A DNA stretch of 29,066 nucleotides from positions 1-29,066 of the forward strand of contig JAVKOQ010000538.1 of assembly GCA_031835245.1 (NCBI GenBank), written 5' to 3'. Of this stretch, positions 11,164 through 22,092 are shown piece after piece. Position 1 is the first letter of the stretch. Every line of letters begins with the position of its first letter. The translations under genes were made by a program, and so were the position numbers. This stretch comes from Balamuthia mandrillaris. Taxonomy: Eukaryota; Discosea; Longamoebia; Balamuthiidae. The notes below the pieces were generated by a model that did no database searches, had not been told where the DNA came from, and saw only the letters and a program-made list of their open reading frames with translations.

Positions 11164-12524
11164 ATGCTGGAGAGCGGCGAGCTGGCAACCTCCTCCTCTT
11201 CTGGTGGCGAGGTGCCCCAAACCCTGCAGGCCTATAACCGTCTTGTTGATTGCCACTTTTTTGTGGCGGGGGAACACGGCTGTTCCAAAGGCCAGGAGTG
11301 TGAGTTCAGGCACTCACAGGCCGCCAAAGACAACCCCAAAGTTTGCAAGTTCTGGTTGCAGGAGGATTGCCTCGACCCCGACTGCACGTTCCGTCATCCT
11401 ACTCTCCCTCGCCAGGTTTTTTCTTCTCTTCCTTGGCTTGCTGCCGTGGTGCGCAGAGCTAACGAACGCTTCACTGGCAAACCACACAGAAAGATGGCAG
11501 CAGGACATTTTGCTACTATCAGTCAACAGGGCGGTGCACACGGCGGGCTGTCTGCGCATTTTACCATGGAGATGAGCCTCCGGGAAAGCTGGTGTATGCT
11601 GCTTTGTTGCAGCCAGATTTAGTTGAACAGCCAACTCAGCTGCCCTCACAAAAACAATCAGCTGGAAGCCCAGCAGCAACACTGACTCCCTTACCATCCA
11701 CACAGAGCTCCTCCTCTTCCACGTCAACAACTCCAGCAGCAGAGAGCACGAACAATAATCCCTCCAAGAAACGTAAATTTGTAAAGTCGCTAGAAGAGCT
11801 CTTACAAGAAAAAGGTGAAGCTCAAACCACTGCCCCCACTTCACCGGCCCCCAAAGAGGATCGGAAGGGGAAGGCCAAAGCTGACACTGAAATAATGACC
11901 CAGAGCACCGCCAAAACCGAGGAGTCGCAATCCAACAAAAAGCCTAGACTCGCACAGCAGCAACAGCGAGAACAAGCGGCTACTGGACAGATTGCTGCCT
12001 CCACTTCTGGTGGTGGCCGTAAAGCCGACGGGAGAGTTGCCCGTCGTGCCAAATCGCCTGCTACTAATGGCGGCAGCGGCGGTACGCGCCCTTCCTTTGG
12101 TGTAAAGTCTTTGAATGAGATACTGAAGGAGAGGGATCAAATCAGCACGCCTTCTTCCGCTTCCTCTTCCTCTTCTTCGTCTCTCCCTTCAAATAATCGG
12201 ATAGTAGAAGCCTATGCGAAAGCAGATGAGACTCGAAAGGGAGTTCCAAGGGCAGCACCCTCAGCTCCACTATCACATGATACATCAGAGCTCGCATTAC
12301 CGTCGTCGACATCGAGGACAGTGGAACGGAGAGGAATTGGTGATAGGGCAGAGCAGCAGCACAAGGAAGAGAAAGATGAAAGTGTAGATATTGACGTGGA
12401 TGTAGACTTGGAAGTGGACGTGGATGGAGTGGAGGTGGACGTGGATGGAGATATTGACGACGCAGAGTTGCAAGAGATCCTTGGCGCTGATGTGACATCT
12501 AGCAGCGGTGGTGCTGATATGTAA
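11164..12524 (+). CDS. ZC3H11A-like CCCH zinc-finger protein (mRNA export)
   Basis: Two exons, 11164-11415 and 11490-12524, joined in phase 0 across a 74-nt intron; about 428 aa. Three CCCH fingers lie at the N-terminus: C30-x9-C40-x5-C46-x3-H50, C61-x7-C69-x4-C74-x3-H78 and C92-x7-C100-x5-C106-x3-H110; the third is only complete with this splice. The finger spacing and sequence (CHFF...CSKGQECEFRH; CKFW...CTFRHP; CYYQSTGRC) resemble animal ZC3H11A, a TREX-associated mRNA export protein. Further down, KFVKSLEELLQEK and FGVKSLNEILKERDQ resemble the repeated IKTLEEI motifs of ZC3H11A, and the acidic tail DIDDAELQEILGAD resembles its C-terminus. The rest is Ser/Thr/Gln-rich and disordered. The family assignment is by remembered sequence; other CCCH export factors are possible. 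Convergent with C1D. Confidence 0.78.
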
Positions 12525-12609
12525 CAGTGGCGATTAGACTCTTAAAAAAAAGTTTAAAAATAACAGAGATCATCATGGATGGATGGTTATAATCCTTATT
12601 TAATATGTT

Positions 12610-12702
12610 TATGATATATCCCACCGAAAAGTTTACTTAGTACTGCTCTCGTAGTGACAATATCTTTCTGTTGACTTGAAAGTGCTCCTACTAAACACCA
12701 TA
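12610..12702 (+). mobile_element. Old LINE fragment between two host genes
   Basis: About 93 bp aligns by eye with 23,417-23,512 of the LINE in this window, including the shared stretches AGTACTGCTCT and AGTGCTCCTA/GGTGCTCCTA, at roughly three-quarters identity with a short gap. It is a diverged relic of the segment just after the reverse transcriptase, in the gap between the convergent ZC3H11A-like and C1D genes. Confidence 0.7.
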
Positions 12703-12728
12703 AAGACATTGTTGGACGTGGCAGCCTT

Positions 12729-13575
12729 TTACGTCCTTTGCTTCTTCTTAGGGGAGCGGGATTCCTTGTGACCTTTATGGCTGTGGTTATGGTTATGTGA
12801 TGGTTGTTGAGGATGGTTGCTTTTGCTGACGGCGGCTGTGGTCGGCGCTAAAGAAGGGGAAGCAGAACGGCCCTTCCCTGCCTTTTTGCTGCTATTATTT
12901 TTTGCAAGGGCTTTGCGCTTGGTGGACGCACCGCTTTGTGGCTGATCACCTTGTTCATTCTGGTAGCTGGGCCGAGCCTTCTCAGTGGAACTGGGTGCAC
13001 GAAGGGAGTGTCGTATGAACCTCTCAGCAGCCTCTTGGTTTAACCGGAGGTTGGGTTTGTCTTCCTCGTTGGTGGACTGGTCAACTGTTAGCCCACTGGC
13101 CAGCCGCTTGACCTTCTGGATGTAGCTCTTCACTCTGTCCTGGTGGAAAGGGATACCCCCGAGTGTGAAAAAACAAATACAAGAGGTTGGCAAACAAAAA
13201 CAAAACAAAACAAAAAAAGGGGGGGGTTTGTTGAGCAAATGCCTGCCTCTTACCAATTCAGCTTTGACAGGGTGACCTTGTGGGCTCACTCCCTGAGTTT
13301 TTAAATAGACTGGTTGCAGGAGGAGGCAGGCGGTGGTCAGTACGCAAGCGCGGAGCCAACAAAATAAAGGGGGCAGGTGCCCTACCATAGTACAGCGAGT
13401 TGAGGGTATAGCTGAGCATGACGTGCAGCTTGGCCCTTTCAACTTCGGAGAGACCAGCGTGGACGTCCTCTTGTGTGGCTCTAAGGAAGGAACCCACCAA
13501 TTCCTGCAATGTTTGTACCGTTTGCTCCAGAGCCTCAACTGTGGAGTACACTTCCAACGGAATCTCGTCTGCCAT
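12729..13575 (-). CDS. C1D: C1D / Rrp47 exosome-associated protein
   Basis: Nuclear cofactor that binds the Rrp6 subunit of the RNA exosome and acts in rRNA and snRNA 3' processing. Exons on the minus strand: 13575-13386, 13309-13254 and 13139-12729; 218 aa, all phases consistent. The Sas10/Utp3/C1D domain covers about residues 1-105: VERAKLHVMLSYTLNSLYYV then YLKTQGVSPQGHPVKAEL then DRVKSYIQKVKRL, matching animal C1D ([38 protein letters not shown]). The C-terminal half is a basic Lys/Ser/His-rich tail typical of RNA-binding C1D/Rrp47 proteins but longer than in animals (about 141 aa). An in-frame ATG 52 codons upstream exists, but MADEIPLEVY aligns with the family start. Divergent from PARN, also an RNA 3'-end factor. 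Confidence 0.93.
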
Positions 13576-13842
13576 TCCGAATATTGCTGCTTCGAGGTAC
13601 GGCGCCCGCCGCCAAGAAAAGAGAAAAGAAGAATGCAGCAAGTGCTGGGGTGGCAGGCAGGCAGGCAGGCAAGAGGCCGTGGAGGTCCGGAGAAGAAGAA
13701 CGGGTACCTCTTTTTCTTCCACTGTCGACAATAATTATTCACGACGACATGACGCTACACGGCTACGAAGAGAGAAGAAAGAAAAAAGGGTTTTTCGTTG
13801 TCCTTGTATCTTTGCGCCGCCGTAGTCCTTCGCTGCCGAAAG
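13576..13842. promoter_or_regulatory. Divergent promoter region, C1D / PARN
   Basis: 267 bp between divergent starts, containing a GGCA tetranucleotide repeat at about 13653-13671 and purine-rich stretches. No clear TATA box. Shared promoter is inference. Confidence 0.45.
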
Positions 13843-16286
13843 ATGGAAATCACCAAAGAGAACCTCCAGGCGCAACTTCCGTCCTTGGAAGAGGCGATAG
13901 AGCGCTGCGAGTTTTTGAGTTTTGACGGTGAAATGACGGGAATCACGCTAGACTACAAAGAGGAACGCCTCCATGCATTGGACACAGTGGAGCAACGATA
14001 TCAAAAGTTGTGTGCCTCTGCGCAAAACTTCCTCACAATACAGTGGGGTCTTTGTGCGTTCATACCAGAGGGGGATGGGTAGGTAACGCAGTTAAAAACT
14101 GGAACAACAACCAAACGGAGACTAAAGCTAGCTTCTCCCCAAAAGGTACAAAGCGGAGCCTTTTAACTTTTATCTTTTCCCAAAACCATTTCGCAAGGGA
14201 GCGGAGCAATATTTTCTTTCTCAAGTCTCTTCTATTCACTTTTTAGCTGCAAATGGCTTTGACTTTAACAAGCTGATATACCACGGTAAGCCCCTTGAAG
14301 AGACTTATCTTTGTTGCTTCCCAAGGTCACTCAAACAGTAATACTTCTTCTTTGTTCCCTTGGCAAGGTATCCCTTGGCTAACACGCGAGGAAGAAGAAC
14401 GACAACGACCAAAACAGGAGCCCACTTCACCATTGCCTCCTAGTGATATTGTTTTGAACGAGAAAGATAAAGAGTTCCTGAAGCCAATTCATACTATGAT
14501 AGAGGAATGGTTGCAATCCTCAACAGAGCAAGCTCTCCAGCTTGCTCCTTGCAACTCCTATCAACGGCGTTTGCTCTACCAAGAAATAGGAAAGCGGTAA
14601 AAGAAATTTCAGTTGCTGTTTACAAACCCGTTCTTCTCTTCGAGCTTCGCTGACTAGTTACTACATTTTAATTTTGATCTGTCAGCTATAATAACCGTTT
14701 GCATGTGGAGGCTCACAGTGTTGAAAACACTCACCTTCGCCGTGTGAGTATCAGTCGCATGACGGAGGAAGAGAAAAGCCAATGGCAAAGGGAACAACTA
14801 CAGCACTCAATGGTTTGTTTAGCCACATGAAATCTATTCCTTTGCCTTAACCGTTATTCTCACAACTTGAAGGATGAGCTAGAGGAAGCAATTGGCTTTC
14901 GCAAAGTCTTGGAGATGCTCATCAGGCATCGCAAACCTCTTGTTGGGTATTTCTTCCTACTGTTCCCTTCCTTGACGTTTTGTTTCTTGCTTTTGGTTTT
15001 TCCTGTATTGAATAGTTTTCTTTGCCACTATGGAACAGGCATAATATGCTTCTTGATCTACTTCACCTCTTTTCCTTTATTTACCAACTGCCTTCAACTG
15101 TGTTTGATTTCAAGGCGAAGGCTACTGAGCTCTTTCCTTGGTATGTGCACATTCTACGAAGGGACACTAGGTTGTTTTTTTGTGGTTATTAATTGTTTCT
15201 CATGAAATATTTTTGACAGCATTCTGGATACTAAGTACCTAGCTACTGCTTCTGACCATTTTAAAGTAAGAAGCACAGCCCCTTAAACCTTTAAATTCTG
15301 AAGCCTTCAGAATAATTCAATTTTTGTAATACATAGGATTTATTGCCTTCCACCTCATTGGAAGATTTATACCGAACCTTCAATAGTCTAGAGCATCAGT
15401 CCAAACCGACTGTTGAATTATCGGATAGGTGTGCTGAATTTAATACCTACAGCATTGACACATCTCGATTCCATGAAGCAGGCTTTGATGCCTTTATCAC
15501 AGGATTATCTTATATCAGAATGTTGCATAAAATAGGTAGACAGTAAATAATCCTTTTTCTTGGTACTCATTAACATGATTGGTGTCAATAGCATTGGAAG
15601 AGAATTGGCAAAGTCCTCTTACTCCAGCTTCTGGTAGGGTTTAAGTATTGTCCATATCACTTCAATATTAACTCACCATTTCAATTTATAACATTGCAGG
15701 GTTATTAGATCAGTATGTCAACAAATTATATTTAATGCGTTCTGATATCCCATATTTTCAGATGAATGGTCTTCAAGGTAACATTATTTTATTTTTCACC
15801 AATTTAGCTTCCTTTTCACACCAATCCACAGAACCACCAGATAGATCCAATGTTTTTTATGTTTTTGGCTTTGATAGTGCATTACGGACAACAGACATTG
15901 TAAGACACTTTGAGGACTTCAGCAGAGTATTTGTTACCTGGCTGGATAACACATCCTTATTAGTTGCTTTAGAAGATAAAGAACAAAGCCAGCGGGTTAT
16001 ACCTCATTTTCAGACCCTTCCCAGTCCTCCTTTTCACATTCTTGATTATGACACCTATCAACACATGTTTGCTCAGCATTCTGCTAGCCCCTCCTCTTTC
16101 ATCTCTATAACTAGTGAGGTGAAACAGCCTTTAAGCCACAAAAGAAAAAGAAGCACATTGTTTACAAATGAAAAAACAGAATTTGCACAGCCAATAAGGA
16201 AAAAAGTAACTTCAAACATAAATGAAGAAAAGGAAGAAGGAGAAATTGTTGAAGAACAAAAACATAATGATGTTAAAGAAAAATAA
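13843..16286 (+). CDS. PARN: PARN, poly(A)-specific ribonuclease
   Basis: DEDDh 3'-5' exonuclease that trims poly(A) tails and matures small RNAs. Eleven exons with all phases consistent: 13843-14078, 14146-14285, 14368-14596, 14686-14812, 14873-14946, 15039-15140, 15220-15265, 15337-15535, 15592-15633, 15700-15777, 15832-16286; 575 aa. Catalytic residues are present: D28 and E30 in FDGEMTGI (same numbers as human), D275 in GHNMLLD (human D292), H364 and D369 in HEAGFDAFITG (human H377/D382). An R3H-like insert region lies between about 165 and 245, and an RRM begins near residue 430 (SNVFYVFGFDSALRTTDIV, then VTWLDNTSLLVAL). The basic, Glu-rich tail ends EEKEEGEIVEEQKHNDVKEK. The first exons are GC-balanced whereas the last ones are clearly AT-rich. 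Looks intact. Confidence 0.96.
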
Positions 16287-16590
16287 ACAAAATGCCTTCA
16301 AATTCTTTTTATATTCAGTCACAATACCTATCCTTTTCTTTCCTCTTTTCTCTATTTTGTAGCACTTTAAAAGATTGATGGAATATAGAAAATATTTTTT
16401 GAATACATCATACATGTTCCAATGAAACTTAAAAGGGACAATAATTTTCTAAAAAAATGATTTGTAATATTTAACAAATATTTTTTGTTTGAAAAAAATT
16501 CAAATAAGAATTATTTTTATGTTAAAAATTAATATAAACACACTTTGTAAAAAAGATATTATATATTATGAGAAACAAATAACTGTTTTC
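16287..16590. other. AT-rich intergenic DNA after PARN
   Basis: About 300 bp of A/T-rich sequence with AATAAA-like signals just after the PARN stop. No gene or repeat recognised. Confidence 0.6.
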
Positions 16591-17657
16591 CCACTCTTCC
16601 ATAATACCTATCCCTATCTCTCCTTGTTATGTGATAAGGCTGGTAGAGGAACAACCTAACAGACACCAACTTGATGGAGGTAGGGAAAAGACCTTTAATA
16701 GTCATAAGAAGTTTATTTGCTCTGAGAGCAACACCAATCTATACATAAAAAGTAAGCATTGTACATACATAGTATACTCTTACTTCTCTTACTCCCTCAT
16801 CCTCAATGCCTTCCCAATTGTTATTCAAATTCACAAGTGAAAGGTGTTGAATAAGATTTCAGACCAACTTTGTATCATCTAGCTTTCCCTTTCCTTTCTT
16901 CTCTTTTCCTTGCTATTACATTACTTCCAAAGATTAATAGAATGCAGAAGAACTTCCATGCTTCCAACTTGCTCTTGCTGCCCATAATCTCCAGACTCGT
17001 TTACAACTTTGCTTACATTGTTCCATCTCTTGAGCTCTGTTGCATTTCTTTCCACTTGACAGGAGGTTTGTTGTACAGTCTTCTATAATCAGCTTTCTGA
17101 CTTGTTCTTCATTTCCATTGTCCACACTCCAGATTCTAAAGCGATCTTCCCAAAGGTTAGGACACCTTAACAGGAAATGTTCTGCTGTTTCTTCCTCAGC
17201 ATCACATGCAGGGCACTTGCTATCCTCCTCAGACTGCTGAATGGCTCCCCACTTTTTTCCAATGGGCAGTCCACCACAACGAATAGCATTCATCAAACGT
17301 TCTTTCCTTGGGTTGGTAATCACTAAGCTCCGTTGTTGTCCAACCAAACATCTTCCATTTGTCAAGAAGTTATGCCATAGCCATGCTCTTGTTCCTCTTT
17401 CTCCTTCAGCTGCATACTCCACCTTGGCTACTCGAGTTAAGGTCCTCATCCTCTTGGCTTTCTTTTCAACAACACTCGTCCCGTCACCTCCCTCACCTTC
17501 ATTCTTCTCCCTTTCCTCTTCACTTGCTTGGCTTACCTCTTCAAGTAGCTCAAAGTGGCCATCTTGCCTCTCAGCATGATGAATTACTGCTTGTCTTTCC
17601 AACTCACAGTAGGCCTTGATGAAAAAGACCTTTAATAGAATGATTAGAAGAGATAAT
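16591..17657 (+). mobile_element. Element X copy 1 (short inverted-repeat element), split by a Y insertion
   Basis: X parts are 16591-16701 and about 17623-17657. The first 36 bp (16591-16626) are the reverse complement, with 3 mismatches, of the last 36 bp of X copy 2 (23033-23068). From GTGATAAGGC (16631) the sequence then matches copy 2 in direct orientation through GGAACAACCTAA and TAGGGAAAAG. The inverted ends suggest a MITE-like non-autonomous DNA element of roughly 170 bp, but neither copy shows both ends, so the class is uncertain. The right end of this copy is truncated after AGAAGAGATA. Confidence 0.6.
16702..17622 (-). mobile_element. LINE family Y, copy 1 (5'-truncated, minus strand)
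   Basis: A 921-bp non-LTR retrotransposon end inserted into X. It is flanked by an exact 16-bp target-site duplication, AAAAGACCTTTAATAG (16686-16701 and 17623-17638). The open frame on the minus strand is the C-terminal part of a LINE polyprotein: RAWLWHNFLTNGRCLVGQQR, then the zinc knuckle CPACDAEEETAEHFLLRCPN (C-x2-C...H-x4-C), then a basic helix ending ARASWKHGSSSA. No endonuclease or catalytic RT motif is present, so it is 5'-truncated. A 3' UTR of about 280 bp follows, ending AGAGCAAATAAACTTCTTATGA rather than a clean poly(A). Nearly identical to copy 2, so insertion was recent. Confidence 0.85.
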
Positions 17658-18800
17658 TGGACATTAACAAAAATATATGTGAAGAAACACAAAAAGCCAA
17701 TGTAAAATTCTGCAGTCTTTTACATTGTCTTATCAGACATGGAAATAGTATCACCAATGGGAAATGCTCTCCAATAGGATTAAAGAAGAAGGTTGTAAGT
17801 CATGCTTTTGATAGAAGATATGCTCTACCTTTGTTGAAGGCCAATATATTATTGAAGCTTGTTTTTGCTAATCCTGAGTAATGCTCAAAAAGCCTTGCAA
17901 TAAAGCAAATAACTATTCCTTACAAACTTAGGAAGGGTTAATGATAAGAAGCAAGGGCCTGTTTCTGTAAATAACTGGCCAAAATAAGTTGAAATCTTGC
18001 TGTTTCAATCAACAGGTTCCAAAAGTATTGATAACTCTGAAAGAGTTGAAGAAGTTCTGGAAGTGCTTATGCAAAAGAAAGAAGGAACACAAACAGAAGA
18101 TGGATAAATAAGAGTTGTTTGTTTTTATTGCTATTGCTGTGACACTTCTTTATTTTATCACACCTCACAGTTTGCATGCTCACTTTGGAATATTCTTTGA
18201 ACCAGCTCATGTAATATGAACAAAGTTGAAAGAATGTGTTTTGAAATACTAATTGTAGACTTTTATTTTTTAAGTTCAAACCTGAACTAATTTACCCAAA
18301 GTAAAGAGTACAAGAGATAATAAAGTATCTTGTGTTATTCTTAAAAAAAAGAAAAAGAAGAAGAACCACGTCCTATTGACTCAAAAAAACAACAAATCTA
18401 CTATTTAGGAAAAAAAAAGAATATACAATACACTAAAGTATGAACTTGTGTTAGACTTGAAAACTGAGCTTTTTATTTGGATAAATGGATCATTTCCAGG
18501 TCATGTCTAAGGAAAGAAGGGAAGAAAACAAGGGGAGAACGAAAGAAAGGGGGGAAAGAGGAAAGGAGAGGAAAAAGCAGGACATATGAAATGAATGGAG
18601 AATGTAGAAGTGAAAATAGACCACAACAGCCATTTTTGTTCCCTTTTGAATAATATGTTTTGGTCCAATCTGTTCATGTTATTCACTCTTTTCAACAAGA
18701 ACTGCGGGCACTGTGTGTTGTACTTTAAGGGGGCTTATTCCAGGTTGTCCTATAAACCCAGGACCTCTGTTCCTGATGTGTTTTTTCCCTTTTTGAAAAT
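17658..18800. other. AT-rich region without a recognised gene
   Basis: A 70-codon open stretch ends at 17881 (its first part overlaps the end of X), with segments such as SHAFDRRYALPLLKANILL that look protein-like but match nothing I know. A second short stretch at about 18015-18105 reads as a possible terminal exon (VEEVLEVLMQKKEG). I could not join them in phase. A 70-bp purine-only-like tract lies at 18508-18580. Otherwise AT-rich with no clear feature. Confidence 0.4.
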
Positions 18801-18816
18801 AAACTTCTTAAGAGGG
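18801..18816 (+). repeat. Left target-site duplication of the LINE
   Basis: AAACTTCTTAAGAGGG, repeated directly at 25029-25044 immediately after the element's A-tail. Confidence 0.9.
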
Positions 18817-19087
18817 AAAAGAAAAGAGAAGAGGAAGAGCACGACTGACTAACTTTGATTTGATTTTGATTTTCCTACTTTATCTTTCCTTTGTCTAATT
18901 TGATCACTCTGACTTGCATGGACGGTGCCAAGAAGGTATGAATGTTGGTGTTAACCCTTTCCTTCCCTTTTATGGGGGCACTCGCCCATGTAAATCTTAT
19001 GAGTGCCAGGGGAACACCCAACCATGTCAATTCGAAGGGTGCACTCGACTTTTGTGGGAAAAGTTGAGTGTGTGAGTAGCTCCAAGC

Positions 19088-19738
19088 ATGCCCCCCACCA
19101 TCTCATACAAAAAATCACGAAAAACCCCCTCACACAAAACTGCAAATCCTGAATTTCTCATATCTAATTCTTTGAATATAAACACAAATATAAGCCCAAA
19201 CACACAAGCAAACAAATGCAAAAAAACAAAAACCAACAAAATGAACCACACAAAACCTTTCATCTTAACATGCAAGCCAGTAAAGAAACCAAGCCCCACT
19301 ACACCATCCAATACCCTAATAGCTAATAGATACCAAAATGCCACACAAAACCAACCAACCTCTTACCCAATCCAATGCATTAATGTCCACAAATATCCCT
19401 CACACCAAAATTGCTTCTCCTTGCTGACCATAAGTACAGCAATAACGATTGGAATAAACGCAACCATACAATTCAACTCTGACACTCTATGCCTTCCAAT
19501 CCTAATCACACCGCTTATCACAACCCACCAGCACCAAATACCTTTGTTATTACACAGCTTGCCTAAAACTACCAATATCTCTAAAGGTCGCGCCTTCATT
19601 TATTTCCTGTCCTATCGCCAAGCTCCCCTCCTTGCGCTGATAATGCCCATCATGCACCACAACAAAGACATAAAACGGGTGATAATGGTTCAGGTGGTAC
19701 AACCAAAGAGTGCAAATGGTGGTAACAATGCTACTTAA
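19088..19738 (+). pseudogene. LINE ORF1 (gag-like), degenerate
   Basis: 216-codon open frame, Thr/Asn/Pro/Lys-rich with a basic N-terminal half. Near residue 97 it has IQCINVHKYPSHQNCF, which looks like a decayed CCHC knuckle (the expected second Cys is Val and the Gly is replaced). This placement before the endonuclease fits LINE ORF1 nucleic-acid-binding proteins. Identification rests on position and that one motif. Confidence 0.55.
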
Positions 19739-19809
19739 CGCCACTCCTCCCTATCCCACCCCCCCACCACCATCGTCACCCCTGTACTCCCCTCCTCTCA
19801 CAATGATAA

Positions 19810-20550
19810 CGACCTTTAACCTGTCAAAAGGATAGAAAAAAAAGATTAACTCTCTGAACTCGCTTCTTGATAAAAATAAAGTTGACTTTCTTTCTGTCCA
19901 AGAACTTGGTAACCCAAACCTTCACTTCCCACAACTCTATCCAGACTTTCTCCTCTATCCCAGCAAGCTATCCTCCCCAGAAACTGTGCCAGGCACCAAA
20001 TGACAGCTCATCCACACTGCGTGGGTCATCAGAAAGGAATGGAAATGATATATTAGTGTCATTTCCCTGCACCCTGACATAGAACATCATGTAGTTATTC
20101 TCAATGTACATCGCAAAAAGTGGGGCAACACATACCTGGTTGCAGTGTACGCTCCTGCAGACACCAAAGACAATGAAAACTTCTGGCCTATTCTCACTCC
20201 TCATCTAAAAAAGCTTAGCTGCAAAGGGCGAATCCTTATTGCAGGAGACCTCAATGCAAAACTACGAAAAGAAGACAAGCCCAACCTGAGTGCCAAGGTC
20301 TCTAAAGGCCTTACAGCAATGCTAAAAGAACTCAAACTAGTGGATGCTTACACTATTCTCCACCCAAACTTGCATGCCACGACCTGGCGCGTCTGAATGA
20401 AAAGAAAGAGAGACTCAGCTAATCAAGAATAGACCTCAGCCTTCTTACACCTGAAGACTGAAAGCCCACCACTGCAAAAATCCATCACTCTAGTGTCCGC
20501 TCTGAACATTCCATGGTTACAATAAAAGTCCCATTGTTCCAAAAGAAACC
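19810..20550 (+). pseudogene. LINE AP endonuclease domain, broken
   Basis: Begins around TTFNLSKG and INSLNSLLDKNKVDFLSVQE (the N-terminal strand and catalytic Glu region of LINE endonucleases), continues with VYAPADTKDNENFW and GRILIAGDLNA (the GDxN motif), and ends with SEHSMVTIKV, the equivalent of the terminal SDH. In-frame stops interrupt it at about 20,001 and 20,043 and again near 20,396, so it is not functional. Confidence 0.85.
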
Positions 20551-21017
20551 AAAGCGAACACCTCTTCCAGTTCCTAGAATCCCTTACAAGCGTACCATGA
20601 ACAAGAAAGAGATTACCCATCTCAACCAAACTGTACATGACAGCCTTCTTGCCTTCTCCTCCCCTGAAGACCACCAAGAAGCCTTTCTAGAAATCCTGAA
20701 AGCAGTTGCACCATGTACTTCAAACAAAACGCCATGGCGCCTTCCTAAAGCAAAACATAATATCATTGAATACCACAGAGTCAATAAAGCAATCCGCTAC
20801 CTCCTTCACAATTCTAACATACCCAACTCACTAAATCACAAGCTACAATAAGGAGGAAAGACAACTCTTGCCTCTCTCCTAGAATGACAGAAAAAACTTA
20901 AACTACAAATTCATCAAACAGAAAAAGAAGAAGAAAAAAATAAGATAGAAAAACACTGCGAAGCAATCGCCTCAGAAGGACAGCATAAAAGCTCAGTATT
21001 CTACAAGAAGATGAAAA

Positions 21018-21268
21018 ATCTGCTGTTCCCCAATGACAACTAGTACTCTGTTGTCATTGGGGAACAGCAGATGAGTAGAATCAGTGTCCACCACCGATGA
21101 GAATGATGAACCTACAATCACATCAAGTGGTCTCCGGGGTAGGATTATCTATGGGTCTCTGCTGTTCCCCAATGACAACCAGTACTCTGTTGTCATTGGG
21201 GAACAGCAGATGAGTAGAATCAGTGTTCACCACCAATGAGAATGATGAACCTACAATCACATCAGACC
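21018..21268 (+). repeat. Duplicated foldback in the LINE linker region
   Basis: Two near-identical units of about 105 bp, offset by 139 bp. Each starts with a perfect hairpin: arms 21018-21040 / 21050-21072 (23 bp, 9-nt loop) and 21158-21179 / 21189-21210 (22 bp, 9-nt loop), both built on TGCTGTTCCCCAATGACAAC and its complement. The hairpins are followed by matching direct sequence through CACCACC, GAATGATGAACC and CAATCACATCA. They lie between endonuclease and RT and disrupt the reading frame. Confidence 0.95.
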
Positions 21269-22092
21269 CAAAGACTGTCAAACAAGTGGTTGGAGACCAC
21301 TGGAAAAAACTCTTTTCCTGCCCAGAGCATGATACAATCCTGAAGAAAACCTTCATTGCAATTCTAGAAGGAATTGAAAGAAATGAAGACAGCCACATAT
21401 TCAAAAGAAACTTAAAGACCTCAGCCATAAACTCCATGAAGCCATCACTTTCCAAGAACTCAACATAGTTATCAACAGAATGAAGAACAAAAAATGCCCT
21501 GGCAGTGATTGCCTTGTCATTGAAGCCTATAAAGCTCTCTCCCCACACAAGAACAGATCGTTACTATGCTAAACAAAGTTCTCGATGCACGGATTGTCCC
21601 TGAAAAGTGGAATACCTCTAAAATATGGCCTATCTACAAGACAGGTGACCCAACTCTTCCAGTAAACTACAGGCCCATTGCTCTATGCCATTTCATCTAC
21701 AAAATATACACGAAGATCATTCAAAAAAGACTGGACCACATTCTTGAAACCAGTGAAACCCTCTGTGACACAAAATGGATTTAGACCCAACCGCTCAGCC
21801 TCCACTAATGTTACCACACTTAAACTCATTATCGAAGACAGCCAACGAAATAAACCTCTCCATATTGTCTGGATTGACATCAACAAAGCATTTGACTCTG
21901 TCCCACACAATACCATCTTTCGCACCCTTCATCATTATGGCCTAAGTGAAGAAGCAATAGATGTATTCAAAGGCATCTACAACAACTCTAAAGCATCTGT
22001 AATCCTTCCCTGCAGAGATACTGACCAGTTCTATATTACCAAAGGAGTTAAACAAGGAAACCCCCTCTTTTTCACACTATTCAACGTCTATA

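Noticed and set aside
16591-16710. tRNA-derived SINE for element X
   Set aside because: GGCTGGTAGAGG vaguely resembles a box A, but there is no box B at the right distance and no A-tail; inverted ends fit better.
17040-17619. Plus-strand open frames within Y copy 1
   Set aside because: They are antisense to the Y polyprotein and reappear as minus-strand frames at 22,088-22,678 only because Y is repeated.
18508-18580. Polypurine tract of an LTR element
   Set aside because: Purine-rich, but no LTR boundary follows it and no retroviral-type coding sequence is near.
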